NCBI GenBank assembly: GCA_921293015.1
Contig: OV121090.1
Coordinates: forward strand, 37,998,033-38,062,032
Reading direction: 5' to 3'
Length of the DNA stretch: 64,000 nucleotides
DNA from: Phorcus lineatus
Lineage: Eukaryota > Mollusca > Gastropoda > Trochida > Trochidae
Each line of letters starts with the position of its first letter. The stretch's first letter is position 1. The notes below the pieces were generated by a model that was given only the letters and a program-made list of their open reading frames with translations, did not search any database and was not told the DNA's origin. The position numbers and the translations under genes were made by a program. Positions 12,331 through 23,405 of this stretch are shown one piece after another.

Positions 12331-12621
12331 GAAGCAGATGTTCTTTTGATTTATCTTTATTTTAGATAAACTTGTTTTAGATAATTAAAATAATTGCATG
12401 ACAGCACTTTTTCAAATCGTTAAATCAGTGACCAACCACTATTGATAAGATTCATATCAATAAGTAAATAACAATCGACGTCATCATTTTGTAAATATAA
12501 TTTGTAAACATTTTGTAATATCTATTGGCTATTTATAAGCATTAGTATTAATCTCTGATGTTATCATTCAAAATAGTTTGTATAAACGTCTGAAGCAATA
12601 ATTCCTGGATGTCCTTTTTTT

Positions 12622-12735
12622 ATGGTTTTGAAAAAGATGATGGAAGTAGAAGCAAACAAAGCATCACAGACAGCAGAGTCTGGAGATACGCGTAACAGTG
12701 AAGCCGACTATTCAGATGATTGTTTTATAGTTGGC
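12622..12735 (+). CDS. possible first exon of an unknown plus-strand gene
   Basis: An ATG frame from 12622 runs through an acidic, Ser-rich stretch (SEADYSDDCFIVG) to a strong donor, T|GTAAGTAT, at 12736; read through, it stops about 50 nt later. Composition is more coding-like than the surrounding DNA. No homologue is recognised and no downstream exon is proven. It would place a plus-strand gene between and across the CHMP4 genes. Treat as a guess. Confidence 0.25.
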
Positions 12736-12954
12736 TGTAAGTATCATATAAATGTTGTCTCCATTTCTTTACAATACTTTTCATTCTAGATCGTCTTTCC
12801 TTGTTTCCAATCCATCGTGGGATATTTTGTCAAGATGATTTTTCCGACACCATTCATAAGAATTCACGTACTTTGAATTCAAGCTTTTCTTTACCCTTAC
12901 GAATGTAAACCATCTTCAACCTTTCAACGGTCGCCCGTATTACCCCCTCCCCCC

Positions 12955-12996
12955 ACCAAATTTTTTTTTTAAAAAGGTAGAAAAAAAGAAAGAGGA
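12955..12996. repeat. low-complexity poly-C/T and poly-A run
   Basis: A CCCCTCCCCCC run is followed by a T tract and an A-rich stretch. Simple sequence only. Confidence 0.5.
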
Positions 12997-13612
12997 GTTT
13001 TCATTCATTTGCAACATCACATTAGAAATAATCTTTCAGATACTGTTTATTATGTATTAGTGCACAGCCTTCATGTCTCTATTCTTCAAATTTGACCACA
13101 TTGTCATACTGCAGTCATATTGGAAAACATTATTTCGTCAAAACAAAAACATTAAAGCATATAACAACACATAAATTGTATTTTATTCTCACGATTGTTG
13201 TATATATACCTGAACGACATGCGCAAATCGAAGATATATGAAGATAACTCCATAGCTATATTGTTGGGTTAACGTAATAGTAGGGCGGGAAATAATTGAT
13301 AGCGGTTGATTATCAACCTTTATTGTAGAGTAGGCAATATTCTGCTGTAGTTTATTAAACCCTCCAAGCCAACGTGAATATAGACTTGCCATTTCATTTT
13401 GGCTGCGGGAACTGTCAGTCTCTTCACAGGTACCGTAGGTAAGAATATAATCCCTTTCAGAAGTCAATACAGTCTGTAAGTAGAATGAGACACCACTGAA
13501 GGGCCATCACAGTATGTGTCAGCCGTGCCCCTCCTTAAGAGTCATTAAATTGTGTATGATTATATAGCGAATCACATGTTTCCTGAAGAGTTATCCCAGG
13601 ATGCACCAGGAA

Positions 13613-13686
13613 TCACATCCACTCAGCCAGTTTCCTGAGTTCCTCCTCCTCTTCAAGATCGGCCTTGGATTTCTGTCTCACTTTGG
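13613..13686 (-). CDS. CHMP4-B coding exon 5 with stop
   Basis: The acceptor is CTGTTGTAG. The exon encodes Pro198 (split) to Met221 and stops at TGA (13615-13613). It carries the acidic EEEEELRKLAEWM tail. Confidence 0.9.
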
Positions 13687-16600
13687 CTACAACAGAGAGG
13701 ACATCTATGATGTTCCAATTGGAAATATTGAAGACAAAATGTCATTACAACTCAGATAGGTAACATTTTGAGAAAAACAAGCAGAAAGAGTTTGGTTTGC
13801 ATGAAAACATCTTAGTCTTAGTAATATGGAAATATTTTTTTGATTTTCACTACTCTATTTTATCAAGGACTTTTATACAGGTCTTTGATATTATGAATCA
13901 ATTAATTTTTGTATAAACTCCACTCTAAGTGTAATTAGAATGCATAGAATGTCCAATGTTTGCAAACAAAAGAAGTTGTTCAATCATTAACACGAAACAA
14001 GTGTGTATAATGGCACTCACGTTTTTCTTTGACGTCATGGGTTGGCACAGGAGGAAGGTCAAGGTCAAGGGAGGTCAAGGACACGGTAAGATCTTCCTGC
14101 TCAAGCTCCTCCAACTCGGCCAGAAGATCGTCCTGAAGAGAGAGGGGATATCGTTAGAAATTCTAAGTTAGAAAGGTATTACGAACCTCTGGCGTCTAAC
14201 TAACCGAAGTCATTGAAACGTTAAAGAATATCTTTAAAGTTAGGAACACCATGGATAAGAAACTTCTTCGTTCTGTGGTGGTTTCATTCTGATGTAATTA
14301 TCAAGCAAGCGATAATTACTGCTTTGCAACCTGCTTGGCGACATCAGAATTATCTGTTGAAACATCGCCTTCACAGAATAAGGAAGACACTCAAGAAGGA
14401 AGAATCATGAATGCTGTTTCTATTATTCAATTATATTATTCTTTATAATTCCAATCAGAAAAGATTATTCCAAGTACTTTTTTTATCATGAACTTAAGAC
14501 CAAATTGGTTTATTCAAATGTATCATTTCATCCCGTTGAAGTGATTTCTATAGATGAAAACAGATATTCTACTAAAATAAATTCAAAGTGATATTTCTAA
14601 CAAGATATATGTTTATTGGTAAACATCTTAAAAGATCCTTATTCGCGATCATGAATGCGTTGTGTTGCAACTAACAGTTAGAAAACTTTCTTGGAATCAG
14701 TGTATAAAAGAGCTGTAGGGTCTGAATTAGGCTGCGATGACTCTAGATTTTGATTTGATTCTGAATATCGTAATTTTTCAGGTGTATAGGAAGCTATAAC
14801 AAGCACTTTGCTGTAACGCAGACAATTTGTTTTATCTCAGTAGCTTTAATCAGGAAAAAAATCCTAAAGAACTAACCTCGTCCATGTCGCCTCCGAGGGG
14901 TGTGGCGAGGAGCTCAGTGATCTGTTGGCTGTCTTCCATCATGTCCTCTATGTCGTCCCGCAGGTCAGCAACCTGGTCAGCCGATCTGCGGGAGAATGGT
15001 CTTGATTAATTTCGTTCAGTGTCCTGCGATTGATCTCATGTACCATCGTGTATTTCATAGTTGTAACTCGTTCACATGCTACGACTTCTAAGTTCAGTTT
15101 CTTGTACAAAACTACAGTTTCTATAGGGATGACGATACGATTTGAACGTTCTCACAGTTGAAGTTTTAAAGAGCCACTCCGTGAGTTGTTGATGCCAAAC
15201 TTAATCAATTGTATCATTTGATCGCAAAGTATCGACTGTAACCAAAAAGACACATTTTAAAGCTAATTTGTTTTGTACAGTGACAATATGAAGGTAGAAC
15301 GTCGCAATTATGATCGAAAACTGGACAGTGGCGTGCGTCAAATAGTCAAACGTCATTTTGGAGACTTATCTAAAACAGCCAGGAGGGCAGTTAGGAGTTG
15401 ATAGTGTTTGTTAGGTTATATAACTACTTTCCATGTATATTGGACGTGATATCTACAGCTCTGTGCATTTATAAGGCTGTTTTTGTATTTTCATGGAAAA
15501 CCAATATTTGTCATATATATGTCTTAGGACATGAAAAGTTAATATGTTTTGATTTTATATCACCAGATATTATATTAAGGTTCGTATCAAAGGTAAATAA
15601 TATGTTATGAAAATCACGGAGAGGCTCTTAAATAACGTCATGTCCTACAAAGCGTCCTGAGGAGCCTTAACGTTGACTTCAGTTTGCAGAAGAGTTTCAG
15701 ATTAAGAATACGTATGAATAAGACCATGACATACGTACATCTATTATTTCAATTTAGGACGGGAGTATGACAAATAATATTCATATTCATATTCATTAGA
15801 TATCACTCGTAGGAAAGTGTGTCGGATCTTGTCTGTCCACAAAACGAGAAAATACTTATTAAACAATAAATAAAACAAAGATCAGTGGAAGAACATTCTA
15901 TATCAAGTTGACAGGGAGACAAGAGCAACGAAAGATTAGAAAGCGCAAATAAAATCACTAGAGGAGTATTAACTCACAATCCACTGTGAGCCTGTCGCAC
16001 CGCTGCCGACGAATGCTGGATGGCCCGGACTATTTCAGTGTTGATGTGGGCGTCGTTGAGGTTGGATAACTGTATTTCCACTGTGTTTATAGTGTTGTCC
16101 AAACCGTCGAGTTGCTTCTGCCACCGTTTACGACGCCTCAACGCCATCAGAGCACCTGGGGTGCGTAAACGAGATGCATTTTATATGTTGACTCATGTTG
16201 GATGTTGCATTCAAGAAGCTTTAAGGGCAGTTGATGATAAATCGTGATGAATTATAAACGATCCCACTAGTGTGTAAATCCCTTTAAACGTGTATGAACA
16301 TATAGCGACCAAAGGTATCCCGGACTATATTAGAACTTTTAATGATTCGACTGAAGTGCCAACCATGTTTCACGTCTATTCTCAAACCTCCGACTTTTAT
16401 GCACGTTATTTTCCTGAGATGTCAATAGCTAATATGTGGCGAGCCCGGTCTCATTTGTAAAACAGTCTGCTTTTTCTGTAAGTCTTTGCATGCATGACGT
16501 GTTGTTTAGACAATTTATTTCAGTATCTTTCCTATTGTTTAAGATAGATAATACACTAGACCTCGGTTACACTAGAGATAGTTAAACCCTCTGAAAGAAG

Positions 16601-16964
16601 GTTTCGGGAATGAAAACCTCGATATTGTGGAATATCAAGCATCCGTTTGGTCGGATCTTTGTTTATCGCTAATGTCATTTCTTCGATAAAAGGAATTTTC
16701 TATGTTAACCCTTTACCGCACTGGTTCTTTTCGGGACTCTGCTACAGAAAAAAAGGGGGGGAAAGTCCTACTTCGTTTGTTTTTTGTCCTGTTCTTAAGG
16801 GCTGTTTGAGTCTCTTCCTCAATCTTGGCCTCCAGATAGGCAGATCTCTTCTCGAGCATCTCCAGGAGGTTCTGAAGTCGGTTTCGAGCCTCGTCTGGAG
16901 AGACCGTCTTATCACCCCGCCTCCAGAACTTGAGCTTATCTACCACTCCACGTTGTGCCGCCAT
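13613..16964 (-). CDS. CHMP4-B: divergent CHMP4/Snf7 paralogue, complete, 5 coding exons
   Basis: The coding exons on the minus strand are 16964-16772, 16155-15978, 14985-14877, 14132-14021 and 13686-13613, giving 666 nt and 221 aa with all junctions GT-AG and in phase. The start is the ATG at 16964 (MAAQRGVVDKLKFWRRG); frames further upstream need a TTG. The KNRTKNKR turn (57-64), the basic RRRKRWQKQL, DDLLAELEELEQ (161-172), the LPPVP linker and a C terminus with L214-x-x-L217-x-x-W220 mark it as CHMP4. It differs from its neighbour almost everywhere else: a longer, charged N terminus without the MFKKLF type, EIQLSNLND in place of EFQREALEN, and Leu for Met in the ALIX motif. Intron positions and phases equal those of CHMP4-A, so it arose by tandem duplication. 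The frame is intact and the splice sites are good, which argues against a pseudogene. Whether it polymerises or regulates CHMP4-A is unknown. Confidence 0.9.
14021..14132 (-). CDS. CHMP4-B coding exon 4
   Basis: The acceptor is CTCTTCAG and the donor GTGAGTGC. The exon encodes residues 161-197 (DDLLAELEELEQ to DVKEK). On the plus strand the same bases form a GGTCAAGG-rich repeat that reads as TSLDLDLPPVP in the gene. Confidence 0.9.
14877..14985 (-). CDS. CHMP4-B coding exon 3
   Basis: The acceptor is CTCCCGCAG and the donor GTTAGTTC. The exon encodes residues 125-160 (SADQVADLRDDIEDMM to GGDMDE). Confidence 0.9.
15167..15631 (+). mobile_element. MITE with GAGCCACTCCGTGA terminal inverted repeats, in CHMP4-B intron 2
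   Basis: The ends are inverted: TTAAAGAGCCACTCCGTGA at the left and TCACGGAGAGGCTCTTAA at the right. The interior is the same, in reverse, as 22932-23405. The element is about 465 bp and non-coding. The TTAA-like ends may include the target-site duplication. It is inserted in an intron and leaves all splice sites intact. Confidence 0.8.
15978..16155 (-). CDS. CHMP4-B coding exon 2
   Basis: The acceptor is GCACCCCAG and the donor GTGAGTTA. The exon is 178 nt, as in CHMP4-A. It encodes SALMALRRRKRWQKQL and onwards to AHSG plus two bases of Leu124. Confidence 0.9.
16772..16964 (-). CDS. CHMP4-B coding exon 1
   Basis: The exon encodes residues 1-64 plus one base and ends CGAA before donor GTAGGAC. 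It is 24 nt longer than exon 1 of CHMP4-A because of the extended N terminus. Confidence 0.88.
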
Positions 16965-16999
16965 TGTGACAGACAATTTTCAATGCCTGAAATGTAGTT

Positions 17000-17764
17000 T
17001 ATATATGTCCATGTTGAGAAAAAAAATATTAACTTGACTAAAGGTTCACTTGGACACTATAAATTCGTTTAGAAAATGTTCACTGTTCTTATCTTTATCA
17101 TATATTTGATTAAAATTAAATTAAAGTGTTTTAAATCATGACTTACAAATTCCAAATACATGCCTTTGTCTGGTCTTTTTCTTCATTTACACGTCCGATT
17201 TACATGTATATTTGTAGTAGGAGCTAATTAGTATCACCAACCCATATCGGTTGCTTTTTATGCCATATGTGTTTCAAGTTTTTAAAGTCATAACAGACGC
17301 GCAGAAGCCATGTTCATTGTATATTTTTTTAAATCACAAATCACAACTTACAAGTATAATATTTAGTTTGAGCTATTCTAAACCAGTTAGCATTAAAGTG
17401 GTGATTTTCAGGAAAGTCGGTTCTTTTTCGATTAAAACATTCACTTATAACGATTTGTCACATTTGACTTCAAGAGCTCCCAGTGTCACTTGCAATAATA
17501 TATACTATACGTGCATAAAATATCAATAATGTTTTGATTAACAATACAGCTAGTTGTAACTTTGATATTAATATACTAAGTCCATTTACGATATTAATAT
17601 AATTACAAAACTCTTTACAACATGATACTATGTATGTCAAGCTTCTTCATTGAGTATCTATTTTATTGTATAGAGATGTTGCCAAGATATGAACAAATAA
17701 TGAAAATAACCCCCCAAAACATGTACAGTACACACACAATACAGTACACACACAATATAGAACA
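17000..17764. other. AT-rich stretch upstream of CHMP4-B, nothing recognised
   Basis: No exon, TIR element or tandem repeat was found. It should contain the CHMP4-B 5' flank, but no CCAAT or TATA arrangement stands out near 16965-17100. Confidence 0.4.
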
Positions 17765-17930
17765 CACGCGCAAAGTCACGAGCATGGGAAGGTGAGCAAA
17801 CCAGTAATATTAGAAGTGAATACTACTGAATGGCAATCTTCTATAAATAGCCACTTGCAATTTACAGTCAGAATCATAAATAGGGAATTCCCCTAATTCT
17901 AGGCTTTGTGTACATTTGACATTGCCCACA
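17765..17930. promoter_or_regulatory. TATA/kB-like module, copy 1
   Basis: In order it holds GTCACGAGC, CTATAAATAG (17841-17850), GGGAATTCCCC (17883-17893, a palindromic kB-type site) and ACATTTGACATTGCC. The same elements recur in the same order at 19270-19405. It may be a duplicated regulatory segment or a dispersed repeat. Confidence 0.35.
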
Positions 17931-18041
17931 GAATTCACACTATTGTGAAACACAGCGTAATGATATCATACAGGACCTGTTCAATGGAGATGGTGTTAAA
18001 TTATAACCTTCTCAGTTATGTTTACTATATTACTTGGAAAG

Positions 18042-18383
18042 TTAAAGGGGCAGTAGCACATGTTTTGAAAATTTTATTTTTTTTAAACTTTCCCAACTCA
18101 ACATTAGTTTATACCATCGGTGATATCTCTCTAAACATCTCATTACTCAACCCAATTTTATGTAGTCGTAGAAGAAATTCAGTAAGCAAATAGCATTTGC
18201 GACCATTTTTGCATGGACACCATTTTATCATTTGATGTAGGGAAATGGATCAGCGTAGCTCAGCTGATCATGGTATGTTATAAAACTGCTTCTTTTGAAT
18301 AAAAAATATTGTCTTCCAATTGGTTTCATTTATGTTAGTGAGATCACTTTATTTGTCTAAAAAACATGCTACTGTCCCTTTAA
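18042..18383. mobile_element. 342-bp MITE with TTAAAGGGRCAGTAGCA ends
   Basis: The left end TTAAAGGGGCAGTAGCA and right end TGCTACTGTCCCTTTAA are inverted copies, extended by ATGTTTT on both inner sides. The interior is AT-rich and non-coding. TTAA at both ends could be the target-site duplication, as in piggyBac-type elements. Confidence 0.75.
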
Positions 18384-19269
18384 AGTTATTTAATGACACA
18401 ATTAACACTCTGGCCATTCGTTGTTGGATGAGCAACTGACACTCCATTTCTCAAATGATTTTGGCTCCTAACGTTCTTCTTCTAAAGATTGACTGGTCAT
18501 TGCGTCTAGTTATTTTATAGAACATAAAAATGTAACTTAAACTTTCGAATTTATGCTGTTAATTCAACGCTTTGGAATACAATGTATGGACTTTTTGTTA
18601 TCTGATTACGATCATCTGTAGTCGTAGAACAAATTCAGTAAGTAAAAAGCATTATGGTTGACGTTTAGTTATTGACATTATTTCACTGAATATTATAATG
18701 GCTTTCTCTAAAGGCTATATATGAACTCTTGTATTATTGATAACGTATGTTGAGAAAAATAACAGATGTGTATTTTTGTATCCATGGAATGATTCATTTG
18801 TTCATTAGATATATGTACCTTATGCGAGGGGAATTCAATAAGTTTATAGATATAAGTATTGATACACCCGGCTGAAGACATCATCGTTGATGTCAATATT
18901 GAGATAGGCCATCTGACGGCAGTTTACAGATGTAATCTACCCTTCCCAATCATTTGTTTTATATCCACTTCTATGAACTTATTGACTTTCCTTCGTATGA
19001 AATCATTGATATCTATATAAACGTCGCACAAAAAGAAACATCACAATTTGTACAATAACACTAAACAAATCTAAACATGCTTTCTTCATATGGCATTTAG
19101 GGACAACGATTCTTGAATATATTTTTACACTAAATACCTAGCTGAAACGGTATCAACAAATGTTTTCAAAGAAGAAGACACGAACAATACTGGACAAGCA
19201 ACAACATACCCGATATCCTATGTCCCTCCCAAGTTTGTGGTGTGCAGTAAGACTGTTTGATATACATAT

Positions 19270-19405
19270 ATACATACACTCAGCGTCACGAGCTAAGGTT
19301 GATGAGTAAAATAGTGATTTATAGGATGATAAGTAGTATAATCTATAAATAGCGACTACGTTAGGGGATTCCCCTAACAGGTTCGTTCTCATTTGACTTT
19401 GCCTG
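19270..19405. promoter_or_regulatory. TATA/kB-like module, copy 2
   Basis: It holds GTCACGAGC (near 19286), TATAAATAG (19344-19352), GGGGATTCCCC (19364-19374, a perfect palindromic kB-type site) and TCATTTGACTTTGCC, in the same order as copy 1. Confidence 0.35.
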
Positions 19406-19800
19406 AGAGTAAAAAAAACAACATTAATTTTGTGAATGCATCAAAATTATAATCGTACATTAATCGTGGTTTCAAACAAGCTTAGTATCAGATTAACAGT
19501 TACTATTTAATCATTTTTCATGTTTAATATCATATTTACACAGAATTCAAAATCCATGGGAGACTCTTAGACAGTCGATGTTATAAATACAATAAATTGA
19601 CGCATGTGGAAAAACGTGAAACATCAGAGACAACGTGAAACCAGTGGGGAAAATCTTATCTTTCTTTATCTCCGGATTATCTTTATATCAAAATAAGTGG
19701 TATAATTTTTCCTTTGGATTTCATCTGAACGGAGTTACAATTTTTAAGAGAACTCACGTACCAAAAACCATACAATGTCAAACCAACACATGAAAAATTA

Positions 19801-19973
19801 TATACATACAAAGAGATTATTACCTTCGTATGTTTTGATATCGTAAATATGACTTTATAAACAATCGAAACTATGTATTAGGCTCGGTGAACCTCGGCTT
19901 ATACAATTTTCATCGTTGATATAGTGATATTTACGATATTAAAACACACGAAGGTAATAAGCTCTATATATAA
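19801..19973. repeat. inverted repeat with ~45-50-bp arms
   Basis: The left arm (19801-19850, containing TTACCTTCGTATGTTTTGA) matches the reverse complement of 19929-19973 with a few mismatches. The loop holds GCTCGGTGAACCTCGGCTTAT, itself a small palindrome-like motif. Probably a MITE. Confidence 0.6.
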
Positions 19974-20605
19974 ACTAATTTTAACTACAAACTATTTAAT
20001 TTTTTATAATACAGTAACTTTGTTTTATATCGTTAAATTAAGGGCTACATAGTATGACTTGTTGTTGGAGTCATATATGTCAAACTTCATGAAAGGTGTT
20101 ATTTTATCGAGAAGTACTTATCGTTTCTGAAAATCAGTATCTTAGTGTTTATTAGTTCAGTCGTTGTTGTGTGTGATCGAAAACCGAATAATGGAACGAG
20201 ACAATGATTCAAACGTAATTTTGGACGCAGAATCTCGATTTCATTTCATTTATATATTTTTCTGTTATCATTGTAAACAAGAAAATCTCATTATTTTGAA
20301 ATTTTGGAGATACAGATTCAGGTTTATAGGGCCGAATTGAACTTAACTCAGGTCATTATGTTATTTTGACACATATTTAAGCCACATGAAACACTTTAAA
20401 AATTCATAAAATAAGTTCTTCAAAGGAATGGTTACTTAGAATAAAAAAACCAACACACCTGTATTACCGTGTTTCATTATCAAAACATTAATAATTGTTT
20501 TGACAGTTGACTCATTTACATGTGACTTTGAGTAAAAAAAGGGAGGTAACTCTTTCAAGCCAACTGCGCGATTTCATCACTGAGCAACTCGGTGTGGCGA
20601 AATCA

Positions 20606-20803
20606 CAGGAACTCGATATCGTCAGTAAAACGTAAGGAAAAAGCAGATGAAAAAAACTACACCCCTCTATATAACCGAGTAAAAAGCAGATGAAAAAAAC
20701 TACCTCCCTCTATATAGCCTAGTACTCTAGTAGGTTATATAGAGGGGTAGAGTATTTTTCCTCTGCTTTTTCCTTGCGTTTTACTGACGATATCGAGTTC
20801 CTG
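20606..20803. repeat. inverted repeat with ~70-bp arms and an internal duplication
   Basis: The left arm 20606-20675 (CAGGAACTCGATATCGTCAG onward) and right arm 20733-20803 are inverted copies. A segment AAAAAGCAGATGAAAAAAAC within the left side is repeated once directly. The structure can fold into a long hairpin. It is non-coding. Confidence 0.7.
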
Positions 20804-21990
20804 TGGGCGAAATCTTGAACTTACTTTTAGGTGACTATTTAACCTCATCGAACATTTTTAAAATCTTTAAAAAAATGAATTGTTGAAATGAAATAAAAAA
20901 GACTTGTTAAAAAGAAACATGATTTTCGAAACACCATTTTAAATGATTTCATATATGACGGATTTAGAAATTGCTGGTTTTACTAATTAGTTTCAATAGT
21001 GGAGGTTCTGTATCAATGTCTCCCAAGCTGGTGAGACGAAGGAATCAATGCCTGTTTAAGAAAAACTTTTTTAATGTCATCTCTACTATTAGAAGTTTAC
21101 ATTCTGTGATATTTATTCAGTACATGTATATGTTTATAGATATATATTTTTAAAGAGTCGATCAATCATTTGTTAAATTTTATTAGACAACGTATGTTAT
21201 ATATAAATTTTCATGATTGGTGCCAGAATGTTTTCAATAAAAATAAAAAATCAATATTTAGTGTTTTTTATTTTATAAAATTTGTTGGGGGGATCAAAAT
21301 GACAAAATGATGAATTTGAATAACACTAAGCACTTCATTACATATTGATGGTTGTTCTGATTTGTGCTTTCATTGTGTTTGTGAAATTCATTTTAAATCA
21401 ATTGATAATGGGAAAAGTAAAAATGGATTGCATGATTTCAAGGTATATTTTATGAATGCTTCATTTGCATATAGCCAGAGAGTCAATTGAAAATACACAG
21501 GAAATGGCTTCAGCTAGACATATTGTCAGCAAAGTTTTATCTTGCAAAAGAGTAACATAATTGGCATATTTTACCATCACCAGGCGCTGTTATTTGAGTA
21601 AATACAGAGATAGTTAATACATAAAGCTTTTAATTGCCCACTATCATGGCAAAAAAATAAAAATTCGAGATCATGGGCAGGATTAGTAAGTTCTCATACA
21701 GATAGTTTTAGGCCCATGTAAAATTATGTTAATCATGGGATATTTGTGTTTTCCAAATCCTTTTATAAAGAGAAATCTCATCGACCGCCATTTGCGAAAT
21801 TAAAACTACAATGAAGACCTATTTTGTTTTAGTCCTCATTTTCGATTCAAAAGCTATACCATAGCAAAGCAAAAACAAAAAACCTTTCTCAAATTGCACT
21901 TTATTCAATGATAATTATTATTGTCATTTACATCCTCGTTCTTGAATTTTCAATGATATGACATTGTCTTGTGACATTTAATGGTTGCAG

Positions 21991-22081
21991 ATGGAGCAAG
22001 ACGTCCATATTTCCTTTTATTCAGGACTGAATCAAATTATGTGTCTGGGTTCACACCGATTCTCTTCAAGTATGGAATTGG
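21991..22081 (+). CDS. possible internal exon of an unknown gene
   Basis: A 91-nt segment lies between a good acceptor (GGTTGCAG) and a strong donor (GG|GTAAGTG). Two of its three frames are open, including one giving GARRPYFLLF..FTPILFKYGIG, so the frame is not decided. The phase of that frame would fit a join to the candidate exon ending at 12735. No family is recognised. Confidence 0.3.
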
Positions 22082-22559
22082 GTAAGTGAGAAAAAAAATA
22101 TTATTGAATTTGATTTGCTCTATATTATACAGGGTCAATGAAAGCCCATTCTCAAAAGGGTTATCTGTATTATTGAATAGTTTTTGTTTGAGGAATTGGA
22201 AAACTTAATTTGACATGTTTGGCACAATGAAACTAGATTTGTAACTGTCATTGTGTAATAGTGCAGCTGTGGTGTATTTCTTCATCTCCTCTCTGATGTC
22301 CAGAGTTGATATTAAAGTGACAAAGAGTATGTTAGTAAGAGACAAAATACCTTATGAACTAAGTTTAGTTAAAATTGCCTCCTTAAACTTGCAACTTTTT
22401 TCTCTAAAATGCCAAAATTATGATATTTTCTTGTTTTCACTGATAATCAGAAAACTGCCCTATAACTGATAAGAATTCGAAATCAAGTGTCCAATTAACG
22501 TGTATATTAGTTAAAAGACCTATGTAACACTATCATCAAATGTCTTTGTGTCTGCTGCA

Positions 22560-22767
22560 AATAAGTTTCAAAAATTACGTTTGAATCGCGCCACTGTCCG
22601 TTTTTCGATCACAAATCACGATACTAACCCGTTAATCGTCACTTTACTGAACTGATAAGCATCAGGATTCTGATTTTCTGAAACAACCACTACTTCTTGA
22701 TAAAATAACACCATTTTTTAAGTTTAACATAATTGATCCTAACAACGTACTCTGTGCCCCTTTAAGA
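22560..22767 (-). mobile_element. diverged fragment of the GAGCCACTCCGTGA MITE family
   Basis: It shares AAAATTACGTTTGA, CGCGCCACTGTCCG, TTTTCGATCA and the terminal CCTTTAAGAG with the full copy just downstream (22932-23405), but is heavily diverged in the middle. Confidence 0.45.
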
Positions 22768-22931
22768 GTCAAGCATAACTAGGGTGTTTCACCAATGATT
22801 GATGTTAGGTTAGTCTGTCATCCAGACTCTATGACAAAATATTGAAGGAGCCTTAACGCTCATGTCTAGAAAATGTTGGCAAGTCTAGTTGCCTCAGCCA
22901 TAAACTGAACTTAGGTATTGTACAGGACTAA

Positions 22932-23405
22932 TGAGAGCCACTCCGTGATTTTCATAACATATTATTTACCTTTGATACGAACCTAAATGTCATATGTGGT
23001 GATATAAAATCAAAACATCTTAACTTTTCATGACCAAAAGACATATATATGACAAATATTGGTTTTCCATGAAAATCTAAAACCAGCCTTATAAATTCAC
23101 AGAGGTGTAGATATCACGTCCAATATACATGGATACTAGTTATATAACCCAACAAACACTATCAACTCCTAACTGCCCTTCTGGCTGTTTTAGATAAGTC
23201 TCCAAAATTACGTTTGACTATTTGACCCGCGCCACTGTCCAGTTTTCGATCATAATTGCAACGTTCTACCTTCGTATTGTCACTGTGAAAAAACAATTAG
23301 CTTTAAAATGTTTCTCTTTGGTAACAGTCAATACTTCGCGATCAAATGACACAATTGATTAAGATGGGCATATATGACTCTACAACTCACGGAGTGGCTC
23401 TTTAA
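22932..23405 (-). mobile_element. full copy of the GAGCCACTCCGTGA MITE family
   Basis: It begins GAGAGCCACTCCGTGATTTT and ends AACTCACGGAGTGGCTCTTT. The whole interior is the reverse complement of 15167-15631 with scattered mismatches. Confidence 0.8.

Noticed and set aside
16647..16997. 116-codon plus-strand frame
   Set aside because: Antisense shadow of CHMP4-B exon 1, whose minus-strand frame has family motifs and splice sites.
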